Shown here: positions 1 to 7,771 of the stretch, in pieces
Numbering within the stretch: position 1 is the first letter of the stretch
How the letters are laid out: each line of letters opens with the position of its first letter
Source of the DNA: ZC4RG30 sp964456255
GTDB taxonomy: Bacteria > Pseudomonadota > Gammaproteobacteria > Steroidobacterales > Steroidobacteraceae
Assembly (NCBI GenBank): GCA_964456255.1
Contig: CAYWDZ010000124.1
Location: forward strand, 1-9,271
DNA length: 9,271 nucleotides
Direction of reading: 5' to 3'
Made by a program: the position numbers and the translations under genes
Notes under the pieces: model-generated
Database searches by the model: none
What the model was told of the DNA's origin: nothing
Seen by the model: only the letters and a program-made list of their open reading frames with translations

Positions 1-87
1 GCCCTGGGTGTAGAACAGGTTGTCGAGGAATGCGTGTTTGAACGCGTCGCGGGAAGCAACCCCCTTGGCGTCGGCCGGCTTCAGCAT
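1..87 (-). CDS. glgP: Glycogen/alpha-glucan phosphorylase, N-terminal fragment (runs off left edge)
   Basis: Only the first 29 codons are in the window; the frame is open to the edge. The visible peptide ends in AFKHAFLDNLFYTQG, which matches the start of the proteobacterial glycogen/starch/alpha-glucan phosphorylase fold (typically AFLDNLFYxQGKFP, just before the segment that begins the catalytic domain). That family removes glucose-1-phosphate from glycogen or maltodextrin in the cytoplasm using pyridoxal phosphate; none of the catalytic part is visible here. I chose the ATG at 85-87 because GGAAA at 92-96 gives a plausible ribosome-binding site. An in-frame ATG at 145-147 would add 20 residues with no recognisable similarity. 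The gene lies downstream of ppc on the same strand, about 170 bases away. The assignment rests on a short motif recalled from the family, so it is moderate. Confidence 0.58.
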   Translation of the reverse strand, partial: MLKPADAKGVASRDAFKHAFLDNLFYTQG

Positions 88-212
88 GAGATTTCCGTTG
101 GTGTGCTTGCAGTATCCAGTCTCTGCAATTCCCGTGCTGGAAAACATCGCCCATAGCGGCCCGGCAGCACGCGATCACGCACCATGCCGGGGCGAATCCG
201 CCTCTCGCTGCT

Positions 213-231
213 CCGCTTTGAAGCAAAGCGG
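213..231 (-). terminator. Perfect 8-bp hairpin 23 bases past the ppc stop
   Basis: CCGCTTTG and CAAAGCGG form a perfect 8-bp stem around a 3-base loop, between the ppc stop codon and glgP. On the ppc strand it is not followed by a T-run, so it is not a classical intrinsic terminator. It could be a weak terminator, a processing or 3'-end-stabilising hairpin, or chance. A smaller palindrome (GGCG/CGCC at 191-202) lies next to it. Confidence 0.35.
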
Positions 232-254
232 GTAACTGGCGACCTTGAATCCAC

Positions 255-2933
255 CTAGCCGCTGTTGCGCAGCGCGGTCGCCACCCCGTTGATGGTCAGC
301 TGGATGCCTTCGCTCACGCGCGGATCGGCGTCGCCGGCGCGATGCCGGCGCAGCAGTTCCACCTGCAGCATGTTCAGTGGCTCGATGTAGGGCAGTCGCA
401 GCCTGATCGACTGGTCCAGCGCCGGGTTCCTTTCCAGCAGCCGCGACTGGCCGGTGATGTCCAGCAACGTGTCGACCGTGAGCCGCCAGCCCGACTCGAT
501 CTGCGAAAAATATTCCTGTGCCATCGACTGGTCCTGCACGAGGCCAAGATACTGGCGCGCGATCGCCAGATCGCTCTTGGCCAGCACCATCTCCATGTTG
601 TCGAGCGTGGTGCGGAAGAAAGGCCACTCGGCCGCCATCGCGCGCAGCAGCCCGCGATCGGGAAATGCAGCCAGCGCCTGCCCCGCGCCATACCAGCCGG
701 GCAGCATCACCCGCGCCTGCGCCCACGAGAACACCCACGGAATCGCGCGCAGATCCTCGATGCGATCGGACTTCGTGCGCGAGGCCGGGCGTGACCCGAT
801 CTTCAGCGAAGCGATCTCGGTCAGCGGCGTCATCTGGCGGAAGAAGGTCCTGAAGCCCTCGGTACCGTAGACCAGCGACCGGTAACTGTGGAAGGCGTGC
901 GTCGAGATGCCCGACATGGCTGCGATGAAGCGCTGTTCATCGGCGTCCTGTGCCGTGCCGGGCGCGAGTGATGCCAGCACGGTGGCACTGACCATGGCCT
1001 CCAGATGCGAGGCTGCGCTGGCGCGCGTGCCGTACTTGGCGGCAATGATCTCGCCCTGCTCGGTGATGCGGATGTGGCCCTGCACCGTGCCACGCGGTTG
1101 AGCGCGAATGGCCGCATGGGCCGGGCCACCGCCGCGACCCACCGAGCCGCCGCGACCATGGAAGATCTGCATGGTGGTGCCGCTCTCGCGGAACACCTCG
1201 GCCAGCGCGCGGCTGGCCTGGTTCAGGCTCCACACGGAAGTGAGATAGCCGCCGTCCTTGTTCGAATCCGAATAGCCGACCATCACTTCCTGGTGGCCGC
1301 GGCGCGCAGCCGCGGCGGCGATCTCGGGCAAGGCGAGCCACTCACGCATGATCGGCGGCGCGCGCTCCAGGTCGCCGATGGTCTCGAACAGCGGCACCAC
1401 CATGATGGCCGCGGAGCCCGGGTCGGCGGGCCGGTACAGCCCGGCCTCTTTCAGCAGCAGGTTCACCGCCAGCATGTCCGACACGCTGTCGCACTTGGAG
1501 ATGATGTAGGCGGTGATGCAGCCAGCGCCGTAGCGTTCGTGCGATGCGGCCGCCTCGCGCAGGATGGCCAGTTCCGACAGCGTTTCATCGCTGTATTGCT
1601 CGAATGCGCTGCACAGCGGTCTTGGGCCCGCCAGTTCCCTGCGCAGCAGGGCCACGCGCGCCGCCTCATCGAGGCCGGCGTAGTTGGCTTCGACACCCGC
1701 AACCTTGAAGAGCTCCGCGGCCACGCGTTCGTGCACATCGGAGTTCTGCCTGAGATCCACCGTGGCGAGATGAAAGCCGCAGGTCTCCACCAGCCGGATC
1801 AACCGGCCCAGTGCGCCGCCGCCGGTGAAGATGCCGGCCCCATGCGCTGCGAGACTGCGCGCCAGCCATGCCAGATCCTGCCGCAGTTCCTGTGGTGTCG
1901 CGTAGGGCGGAGCCGAAGCGGTGGGCAATCGCGCCGGTGGCTGACCGAAGAACTCCTGGTAGGTGGCTGCCAGGCGCGAATAGATGCGCAGCACCGCACG
2001 CCGGTACGGTTCATCGGCGCGCCCCGGGTAGGTATCACCGCTGGCCTCGGCCAGCGCCAGCACCTCCGGGGTCACGGAGCTGAGTTCCGTTGAAACCGAC
2101 AGCTCCTTGCCCAATGAATGCAGTTGCGCGAGATAGTCGGTGAGCAGCACGCGCGATGCGGCCTGCAGCGTATAGCGCAGGCTGTCGGCCTGCACATTCG
2201 GATTGCCGTCGCGGTCGCCGCCGATCCAGCTGCCCAGCTTCAGAAAGCTTGCCGGGCGATGCGGCAACAGCCGGTCCCAGCGCGCATACAGTTGCGGCAG
2301 CACGGGCAGGAACACATCGCGCAGATAGGCGAGCGCAATTTCCACTTCGTCGCGCACCAGCATGCGTTCGCGGCGCAGCGGCCGCGTCTGCTACAGCAGC
2401 GCGATCTGCCTCACGATGGCCGGCTCGATCTCATCGCCATTGGGTGTTTCGGTATTGCCGCCATCGCGCATCAGCATCAGTTCGGCGATGCGGCCGCGAT
2501 GATCCAGCATGCTCTTGCGCATCACCTCGGTGGGATGCGCGGTGAGCACCGGCACGATCAGCGCCTTGTCGAGCAGTGCGGCAGCGGCCTCGCGATCCAC
2601 ACCCGCCTGGGCCAGCTCCTGCAACGCAGCCGCGAGCCCACCCTCGCCCGCCGCCTGTCGCCCTTGTCGATCCTCAGCCAGGTTCGCCAGCATCGAGAAC
2701 AGCATGAAGCCGCGCACGAACGCGAGCGTCTCGTCGGGGCCCAGTGCTGCCAGATTCTGGTGCAACAGGCTGGCGTCACCCTTGCCCCGGTGGCGCTGCA
2801 CGGAACTGGCGCGGATCGCCTCGGTGCGCTCGAACAGCTGCTGCCCACCATAGGTGCGGATCACATCGCCCAGCAGGCGCCCCAGGTAGCGCACATCCTC
2901 GTTCTGGCTGATGGATTGGGGCTCGGCGCTCAT
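255..2933 (-). pseudogene. ppc: Phosphoenolpyruvate carboxylase, full length but split by one in-frame amber codon
   Basis: PEPC adds bicarbonate to phosphoenolpyruvate to give oxaloacetate, replenishing the TCA cycle in the cytoplasm; the enzyme is normally a homotetramer. The reading frame is 892 codons from the ATG at 2931-2933, against 883 residues in E. coli. Landmarks, counting the amber as residue 181: TAHPTEV at 131-137 with the catalytic His133, GGDRDGNPNV at about 238-247, GYSDSNKDGG, the glycine-rich loop FHGRGGSVGRGG from 591, KIGSRPASR, and an intact C-terminus RNSG (RNTG in E. coli) that places the last residues in the active site. The only defect is TAG at 2391-2393, where E. 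coli has the Trp of AQSWHT; here the context reads IALL-stop-QTRPLRRER. The frame is the same on both sides, so this is a substitution (TGG to TAG) and not an indel. The gene also ends in TAG. A longer upstream frame was rejected because it overlaps the divergent gene and carries no PEPC similarity. Ribosome-binding site is weak. It may be a sequencing error, a very recent null allele, or a suppressed codon. Confidence 0.93.
2391..2393 (-). other. In-frame amber codon inside ppc
   Basis: The plus strand reads CTA, so the ppc strand reads TAG, in frame with both the upstream 180 codons and the downstream frame. A single G-to-A transition from TGG would produce it, and tryptophan is the residue aligned here in E. 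coli PEPC. The next in-frame ATG is at 2361-2363, ten codons on, without a convincing ribosome-binding site. Confidence 0.95.
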
Positions 2934-3042
2934 GTCCGGAACACAATGCAAGATCCCTGCCGGGCTGGAACGCAAACGGGCGCAAAGAGGGCAGAAATGC
3001 GCTGCCGCACCGACGCGGGACCCTGTCAGCCTTGAGCAGGTC
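2934..3042. promoter_or_regulatory. Divergent intergenic region between ppc and the EEP-family gene
   Basis: These 109 bases must hold the start signals of both divergent genes, unless the ppc start is further upstream. I could not find a convincing -35/-10 pair for either direction. No operator-like palindrome is evident. The role is inferred from gene orientation only. Confidence 0.4.
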
Positions 3043-3975
3043 ATGGACGTCCGCCCCCCGCATGTTGCCGCCCTGCTGCTGATGTTCGCCGTGGCGGTCA
3101 CCCGCAGTGGCGCTGCGCCGGCGGCCCCGAGGCCGCTGCGCATTGCCACCTGGAACCTGCAGTGGCTGGTCGATGCGCAAACCGCGCGCGCGGCCCGCAT
3201 CGCCTGCCGCGACGGTGCGGCCGCCGCACTGCCCTGCGATGTCGTGCGCGAGTTGCCGCGCAACAGCGCAGACCTGGCGAGGCTCGCCGCCTACGCACGC
3301 CAGCTCGATGCTGATGTGGTGGCCTTCCAGGAAGTGCAGAACGAGCGCATTGCGCGCCGTGTGTTCCGCGGTTACCAGATCTGCCTGCACGCGGGCCCGG
3401 GTCTGCAGCAGGTGGGCTTCGCGCTGCGGCCAGGCCTTGCGCATCACTGCGACCAGCCCCTGCAGGAACTGGCCGTCAGTGAAGCAGGCCGTGCCGGTCA
3501 GCGCCTGACCATCTGGCCACCGGGGCTGGGCGCCATCGAATTGCTGGTCGTGCACCTGAAATCCGGCTGTGCACACGACCCCCTGCAAAGCCCCGGCGAG
3601 GCCTGCCGCCTGCTGTCTTCGCAGGCACGCGCGCTGGGCGAATGGATCCGCCACGAGTCGGCCCGGCACGCGCGCTTCATCGTGCTGGGCGATTTCAATC
3701 GTGCCGGGCCACCCACAGAGACCGACCCCTTCTGGGTCATGCTTGGCCCGGCAGCATTTCAGGCTTCCTCCAGCAGGCTGCCTTTTGCCAATTGCAGCTG
3801 GGGCGCGCCCTACAGGGACTTCATCGATCACATTCTGGTCGGGCAGGCCCTGGTCGCCGCCCTGCCGGCCCACCCCTTCGAGCAGCTGCGTTACCGCCCG
3901 CCGGACGCTGCCCGCTACCTGCTATCCGACCACTGCCCGATAGGAGTTTCCCTGAATGCCCCGGCCAGCCTATAG
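3043..3975 (+). CDS. Exported endonuclease/exonuclease/phosphatase (EEP) family protein
   Basis: This is a 310-residue protein with an N-terminal export signal (hydrophobic residues about 8-19, likely cleavage near SGAAPAA at 22-28) followed by one EEP domain. The fold's metal and catalytic motifs are in order: ATWNLQWL (Asn38), FQEVQ (Glu97, metal ligand), VHLKSG (His171), LGDFN (Asp217, Asn219) and LSDHCP (Asp296, His297). Members cleave phosphodiesters in DNA or RNA, or dephosphorylate lipids and sugars; the substrate here cannot be read from sequence. Eight cysteines, most outside the core motifs, would suit disulfides in the periplasm or outside the cell. The start was put at the ATG at 3043 because the signal peptide begins there; the frame stays open upstream to 2911, but that would bury the signal and overlap ppc. 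The ribosome-binding site is weak (GAG at 3034-3036). It diverges from ppc, with no clear partner nearby. Confidence 0.85.
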   Translation: MDVRPPHVAALLLMFAVAVTRSGAAPAAPRPLRIATWNLQWLVDAQTARAARIACRDGAAAALPCDVVRELPRNSADLARLAAYARQLDADVVAFQEVQNERIARRVFRGYQICLHAGPGLQQVGFALRPGLAHHCDQPLQELAVSEAGRAGQRLTIWPPGLGAIELLVVHLKSGCAHDPLQSPGEACRLLSSQARALGEWIRHESARHARFIVLGDFNRAGPPTETDPFWVMLGPAAFQASSSRLPFANCSWGAPYRDFIDHILVGQALVAALPAHPFEQLRYRPPDAARYLLSDHCPIGVSLNAPASL

Positions 3976-4002
3976 TTTGCGCACGTTATGTTCAGTGGCC
4001 TG

Positions 4003-4030
4003 TTGGCACTGCACCATCGCACGGGATAAT
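4003..4030 (+). promoter_or_regulatory. Sigma70-like promoter for the PilZ gene
   Basis: TTGGCA (4003-4008) and GATAAT (4025-4030) are separated by 16 bases, each one mismatch from the TTGACA/TATAAT consensus. Transcription would start near 4037, giving a leader of about 19 bases that contains AAGGT (4043-4047) eight bases before the PilZ ATG. This is the best full promoter in the window. It may also feed ctlX, birA, coaX and the SPOR gene, since no terminator is seen between them. Confidence 0.65.
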
Positions 4031-4055
4031 GTGATCCAGTTCAAGGTCTGGGGAA

Positions 4056-4343
4056 ATGGGGCACAAAGTGGAACGCCGTCTTCATACACGCCACCGGGCA
4101 CGTACGCTCGTCTACATCATCATGCCCGACGGACGTCGCTCGCTGTGCAAGGCGGTCAACCTGTCGGCCACCGGCGTATTCATCCGCACCTCCGGCATGG
4201 GCCTGCGCAAGGGTCAGAAGGTGCAACTGGCTTTCGCGATCAACCTCGGTGCCATCACCAAGCTGCATCGGCGTACCGCAGTCGTCGCGCATGTCTCGGG
4301 CGGCGGCACCGGGCTGATGATGGACGCCTACGCCTCACGCTGA
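4056..4343 (+). CDS. Single-domain PilZ protein (probable c-di-GMP receptor)
   Basis: The 95-residue protein is essentially one PilZ domain. It carries both signature c-di-GMP-binding elements: RxxxR at residues 8-12 (RRLHTR region) and [D/N]xSxxG at 35-40 (NLSATG), followed by the usual beta-barrel pattern. PilZ proteins bind the second messenger c-di-GMP in the cytoplasm and relay it to motility, pili or exopolysaccharide machinery by protein contact. With no fused output domain, this one would act as a stand-alone adaptor; its partner cannot be told from the neighbours. The start is supported by AAGGT eight bases upstream and by the promoter at 4003-4030. It ends 34 bases before ctlX. Confidence 0.86.
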   Translation: MGHKVERRLHTRHRARTLVYIIMPDGRRSLCKAVNLSATGVFIRTSGMGLRKGQKVQLAFAINLGAITKLHRRTAVVAHVSGGGTGLMMDAYASR

Positions 4344-4377
4344 CGCACTCGCGCAGCACCAGCCCCCGACAAGTCCC

Positions 4378-5310
4378 GTGAGTACTGGCACCACCGGCCT
4401 GCTGCTGGTCGAGCCAGTGGCATTCGGCTTCAACGCCGAAACCGCAGTCACCAACCGCTTCCAGAATCCTGCCGAACTGGCCCCGGACATCATCGCGGCT
4501 GCAGCGCGGCTCGAGTTTGCGGCACTGGTGTCGGAGCTGCGCAGCGCGGGCATACCCATTGCCATCGCCGCCGACAGCGCCGAGCCACCCAAACCCGACG
4601 CGGTGTTTCCCAACAACTGGGTCAGCTTTCACGCCGATGGCACCGTGGTGCTGTATCCGATGTGTGCCGCCAGCCGCCGCAGCGAACGGCGCGAAGCGGT
4701 GATCGACACGGTCAAGGCGCACCTGGATTTCATCGAGACACGGCGCATCGATCTGTCCGGCGAGGAAGCGCACGGCCGCTTCCTCGAAGGCACAGGCAGC
4801 CTGGTGCTCGACCATCGTGCGCGCGTGGCCTACGCCTGCCGTTCGCCGCGCACCGATGAAGGCCTGGTGCGTGAGTGGGCGCGGCTCATGGACTACGAAC
4901 CGTTCCTGTTCGATGCCGCCACTGCCGATGGCACGCCCGTGTATCACACCAATGTGTTGTTGTGGCTGGGCGAATACCTTGCCGGCGTCGGCCTCGACTG
5001 GGTACCTGCCGCGCAGCGCACTGCCCTCGCACAGCATCTGCGCCGCTCGGGTCGCGAGCTGATCGAGCTGACCAGTTCGCAGCTGCGCCGCTTCGCCGGC
5101 AACATGCTCGAAGTGGCCGCACAGGGTCGACGCCACCTGGTGATGTCCGCCACCGCCGCAGAATCCCTGCATCTTGAACAGCTGCGACTGCTGGCCGACG
5201 TGGGCAGTGAGCCACTGGTCGCTGCGGTGCCGTTGATCGAGCAGCTGGGCGGCGGCAGCGTGCGCTGCATGCTGGCCGAAGTGCCGCTCGCTGCCGCGAG
5301 AACGGGCTGA
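4378..5310 (+). CDS. ctlX: CtlX-like arginine deiminase-related hydrolase (probable citrulline hydrolase)
   Basis: A 310-residue protein of the guanidino-group-modifying (amidinotransferase/arginine deiminase) superfamily, closest in pattern to the CtlX group, whose Francisella member degrades citrulline to ornithine. Visible signatures: VEPVAFGFN near the start (12-19), PDAVFPNNW with Asp74 and Asn79-80, LEGTGS with Glu137, YHTN with His190, and the nucleophile Cys297 in GGGSVRCM near the C-terminus. The Cys-His-Glu/Asp set is complete, so an active enzyme is expected, probably cytoplasmic. Citrulline specificity is inferred from family pattern; dimethylarginine or another guanidino/ureido compound is possible. 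Translation starts at GTG (4378-4380) with no evident Shine-Dalgarno sequence; later starts would delete the conserved VEPVAFGFN segment. Its stop overlaps the birA start by one base (TGATG), suggesting coupled translation. No ornithine carbamoyltransferase or carbamate kinase gene lies nearby, so it is not part of an arginine deiminase operon here. Confidence 0.84.
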   Translation: MSTGTTGLLLVEPVAFGFNAETAVTNRFQNPAELAPDIIAAAARLEFAALVSELRSAGIPIAIAADSAEPPKPDAVFPNNWVSFHADGTVVLYPMCAASRRSERREAVIDTVKAHLDFIETRRIDLSGEEAHGRFLEGTGSLVLDHRARVAYACRSPRTDEGLVREWARLMDYEPFLFDAATADGTPVYHTNVLLWLGEYLAGVGLDWVPAAQRTALAQHLRRSGRELIELTSSQLRRFAGNMLEVAAQGRRHLVMSATAAESLHLEQLRLLADVGSEPLVAAVPLIEQLGGGSVRCMLAEVPLAAARTG

Positions 5311-6323
5311 TGTCCTTCCCGGCGCTACTGCTGCAGCGGCTTGCAACGGCGCGGGCAGCCGAGAATGGCGCACCGGGCTATGTCTCTGGCGCAGCACTGG
5401 CTGCGGAATTCAATGTCACACGCAGTGCGATCTGGAAGGCGATGGGCCAACTGCGCGCCATGGGCACCGAGATCGAGGCCATCACCCATCGCGGCTATCG
5501 GCTCGTGCAACCCACCAGTCCGTTGACCACTGCCGGAGTGCTGAGCCACCTGCCCCCCGGGGTGCGCGACAGATTGCGCGAGGGGGAGTGTGCCGCGGTG
5601 ATCGAATCCACCAACAGCGCCCTGCTTGCACGCGGCCTGCCGCCCGTCAGCCACTTCGACTTTCTCACCGCCGAATACCAGAGCGCGGGCCGTGGCCGGC
5701 GCGGCCGCAACTGGCTCGCGCCACCGGGTGGCGCAGTGTGCCTGTCGTGGTCGTGGCACTTTGCAGGGCTTGCCGCACACCTGGGTGCATTGAGTCTGGC
5801 GGTTGGCGTCGCCGCGTTGCGCGCACTGGCTTCGCAGGGCATCACGGGCATCGGCCTGAAATGGCCCAACGATCTGGTGACGGCGCAAGGCAAGCTCGGT
5901 GGCATCCTGATCGAAATGCGCACCGAAGCCGCAGGTCCGGTGCATGTGGTGGTGGGCCTGGGTCTCAACGTTGCGCTGGGCCGCGATGCGCGGGCCGGGA
6001 TCGAGCAGCTGGGCAATGCCGCCACCGACCTCGCGGAACTGGCTGGCAACTCGCCGCTGCCGGCACGCGAGCGAATCGTCGCCGCGCTGCTTGAACACGG
6101 CGTCGCCGCGCTGGATGAATTCGCCCGCACCGGCCTGACCAGCTTTCTGGCCGAATACCGGGCGGCCGATGCGCTCGCCGGCCGCGCGGTGCAGATCCTT
6201 GGCGGCAATGACCCCGTGACGGGCACGGCGCGTGGCATCGATGAGGATGGCGCGCTCAAGGTCGAGCAGGCGGGCAGAATTCATCGCATCATTGCCGGCG
6301 AAGTGAGCGTGCGGGGCGCATGA
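5310..6323 (+). CDS. birA: Bifunctional biotin-[acetyl-CoA-carboxylase] ligase / biotin operon repressor BirA
   Basis: BirA activates biotin to biotinyl-5'-AMP and attaches it to the carrier lysine of acetyl-CoA carboxylase; in the bifunctional class the loaded dimer also represses biotin synthesis genes. The 337 residues carry an N-terminal winged helix (about 24-66, recognition segment NVTRSAIWKAM), ESTN (99-102), the biotinyl-AMP loop GRGRRGRNW (127-135), KWPNDLV (184-190), KLGGILIE (195-202) and the small C-terminal SH3-like domain ending GEVSVRG. The intact helix-turn-helix indicates the repressor class (group II), though its operators are outside this window. It overlaps ctlX by one base upstream and coaX by four bases downstream (ATGA), so the three are probably cotranscribed. 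Confidence 0.97.
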   Translation: MSFPALLLQRLATARAAENGAPGYVSGAALAAEFNVTRSAIWKAMGQLRAMGTEIEAITHRGYRLVQPTSPLTTAGVLSHLPPGVRDRLREGECAAVIESTNSALLARGLPPVSHFDFLTAEYQSAGRGRRGRNWLAPPGGAVCLSWSWHFAGLAAHLGALSLAVGVAALRALASQGITGIGLKWPNDLVTAQGKLGGILIEMRTEAAGPVHVVVGLGLNVALGRDARAGIEQLGNAATDLAELAGNSPLPARERIVAALLEHGVAALDEFARTGLTSFLAEYRAADALAGRAVQILGGNDPVTGTARGIDEDGALKVEQAGRIHRIIAGEVSVRGA

Positions 6324-7129
6324 AGACCACGGATACACTGCTGTTCGATGCGGGCAACTCCCGCTTCAAGTGGGCGCTGGTGCGCGATGGCCGTCTCGGC
6401 AAGCAGCAGGCGCGCCCGTTCGGGGACTTCGCCGGGTTTGCGGCCTGGCTCGATCGCGCACCCTCTGTTGAACGCGTGGTCGGCGTCAACGTGGCCGGCG
6501 CAGGCTTCGAACGCAGGCTGCGCTCCGTGCTGCATGCCGCCGGTCGACCGTCGCCCGAACTCATCGTGGCCAGCGTCGCGGCAGCAGGCGTGACCAATGG
6601 CTACGCACGGCCGCTGCAACTTGGCGCAGACCGCTGGGCCGCACTCGTGGCGGCCTGGCATCGCGCCGGCTGCTATCGCACCGTCTGCGCGGCCAGCATC
6701 GGCACCGCGGTCACACTGGATCTCGTCGATCAGGACGGCTACCACCGTGGCGGTCTGATCGCGCCCGGGCCGGCGCTGATGCTGGATTCACTGCTGGGTC
6801 GCACTGCCGACATCGCGGCGCGCGCGGCATCGGGTACCCGGGGGCCACGGCGCGCAAAGCCGGAGCCCGATCACGAACTGGTGCCACCGCTTGCCGATGC
6901 CACGCAGGCTGCCATCGAGGAAGGGTGCCTCGCCTCCACGGCCGGCTTCATCGATCGCACCATCAACCAGATCACCCGCCGCCTGGGCGTGCGCCCGGTG
7001 CTGTTCATGACCGGCGGCGGGCACCAGGCGGTGGCCGAGCGCCTGCGCAGTGCCTGCAAACCCTGTGAGGATCTGGTGCTGCGCGGCGTTGCCGTGCTCG
7101 GGCAGGTGCCCATTCGCCGGCGCTCTTGA
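6320..7129 (+). CDS. coaX: Type III pantothenate kinase CoaX
   Basis: CoaX phosphorylates pantothenate with ATP in the first committed step of coenzyme A synthesis, in the cytoplasm as a dimer. The 269-residue sequence shows the ASKHA-fold motifs of the type III family: phosphate-1 segment LLFDAGNSRFKW (Asp10), the pantothenate-site LGADRW (Asp104, Arg105), IGTAVTLD (127-134) with the Thr129/Thr132 pair, GGLIAPG (143-149) and the glycine-rich FMTGGGH near the C-terminus. Where many relatives have DxGTA, this one has SIGTA; a non-acidic residue there also occurs in other proteobacterial CoaX proteins, so it is not evidence of inactivation. It overlaps birA by four bases; the weak GGGG upstream suggests dependence on coupling. 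The birA-coaX pairing is common in gammaproteobacteria. Confidence 0.95.
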   Translation: MKTTDTLLFDAGNSRFKWALVRDGRLGKQQARPFGDFAGFAAWLDRAPSVERVVGVNVAGAGFERRLRSVLHAAGRPSPELIVASVAAAGVTNGYARPLQLGADRWAALVAAWHRAGCYRTVCAASIGTAVTLDLVDQDGYHRGGLIAPGPALMLDSLLGRTADIAARAASGTRGPRRAKPEPDHELVPPLADATQAAIEEGCLASTAGFIDRTINQITRRLGVRPVLFMTGGGHQAVAERLRSACKPCEDLVLRGVAVLGQVPIRRRS

Positions 7130-7135
7130 TAGGCT
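7127..7135 (+). promoter_or_regulatory. Possible extended -10 for a leaderless SPOR-gene transcript
   Basis: TG-A-TAGGCT reads as an extended -10 element (TGn plus a hexamer sharing T, A and T with TATAAT), ending six bases before the ATG at 7142. Transcription from it would begin at about the start codon. It overlaps the coaX stop and has no clear -35, so it may be chance. Confidence 0.25.
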
Positions 7136-7141
7136 GCGACC

Positions 7142-7741
7142 ATGCTGCGCAATGTCGTGCTCGTGCTGGTTGCTGCCAACCTGCTGTACTTCGCCTGGTC
7201 CCATTGGGGTGCGGACCAGAGGCCCGTGCTCACCGAGGTGGCCATCCGCGAAAGGCCGGCCCACCAGGAACCCCCGCCGCCACCGCCCTGCGCCACACTC
7301 GGCCCCTTCCACGATGAAACGCTGGCCGCAAAGGCCGAGGGTCAACTGGCCGGCGCCGGCCTGAAGGCGCTGCGCCGCGACACCACCGTGCAAGTCAATG
7401 ATGGCTGGTGGGTGTACGTCACAAGCAGTGACGCTGCAGGGCAAAAGCGTGCGGTGGATGCCCTGCGTCGCGCCGGGCAGCGCGATGCGTTCGCCATGCC
7501 GGATGATCCGGAATTTCGTGTTTCCGTCAGTGTGCTCTCTGACCAGAAGCGGGCTGATGATCTCGCGACCCGGGTCAAAGGCCTGAAACTCGAGCCGGTG
7601 GTTGAAGAACGCCACAAGCAACAGCCTGAAGTCTGGTTTGACGTACCCGGCATGGCACGCGAGGCGCTGGGCGACGGGCGCCTCGAAGACCTCGACCTGC
7701 CGCTGCTGGACCTCACCATCGAGACCTGCCCCGCACCGTGA
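7142..7741 (+). CDS. Membrane-anchored SPOR-domain-like protein
   Basis: A 199-residue protein with one N-terminal membrane segment (about residues 5-19, LRN before it), a short linker with six prolines (44-49), and a soluble, presumably periplasmic domain that opens with CATLGPF (50-56) and continues with two alpha/beta halves (WWVYVTS... and the FRVSVSVL... repeat-like stretch), as in SPOR-type peptidoglycan-binding domains. SPOR proteins bind glycan strands stripped of stem peptides at division sites; this one lacks any enzyme domain, so a localisation or scaffold role is inferred. The same place, right after birA and coaX, is occupied by a small SPOR protein in pseudomonads, which supports the call. 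It starts 12 bases after coaX with no strong Shine-Dalgarno sequence. The SPOR assignment rests on pattern and synteny rather than on strong motifs. Confidence 0.78.
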   Translation: MLRNVVLVLVAANLLYFAWSHWGADQRPVLTEVAIRERPAHQEPPPPPPCATLGPFHDETLAAKAEGQLAGAGLKALRRDTTVQVNDGWWVYVTSSDAAGQKRAVDALRRAGQRDAFAMPDDPEFRVSVSVLSDQKRADDLATRVKGLKLEPVVEERHKQQPEVWFDVPGMAREALGDGRLEDLDLPLLDLTIETCPAP

Positions 7742-7771
7742 TCCCTGCACGGGAATTCAGGGCCCCGCGCG

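Noticed and set aside
1005..2093. Long plus-strand open frame (362 codons) antisense to ppc
   Set aside because: It mirrors the codon bias of ppc, has no recognisable domain and no start signal. GC-rich genes routinely leave the opposite frame open.
2911..3042. Longer N-terminus for the EEP-family gene, starting at ATG 2911
   Set aside because: It would overlap the ppc start and put 44 charged residues before an obvious signal peptide.
2934..3263. Longer N-terminus for PEPC on the minus strand
   Set aside because: The extra residues do not look like PEPC, whose usual start fits MSAEPQ at 2933, and they lie within the EEP gene.
2776..3873. Minus-strand open frame antisense to the EEP-family gene and running into ppc
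   Set aside because: The EEP motifs on the plus strand are complete, and this frame differs from the ppc frame.
4255..5397. Minus-strand open frame (380 codons) antisense to ctlX
   Set aside because: Shadow of ctlX, whose catalytic residues are all in the plus-strand frame; no domain is recognisable in the antisense product.
5325..6338. Minus-strand open frame (337 codons) covering birA almost exactly
   Set aside because: It is the shadow of birA, whose motifs are unambiguous. The antisense product is low-complexity and shows no family pattern.
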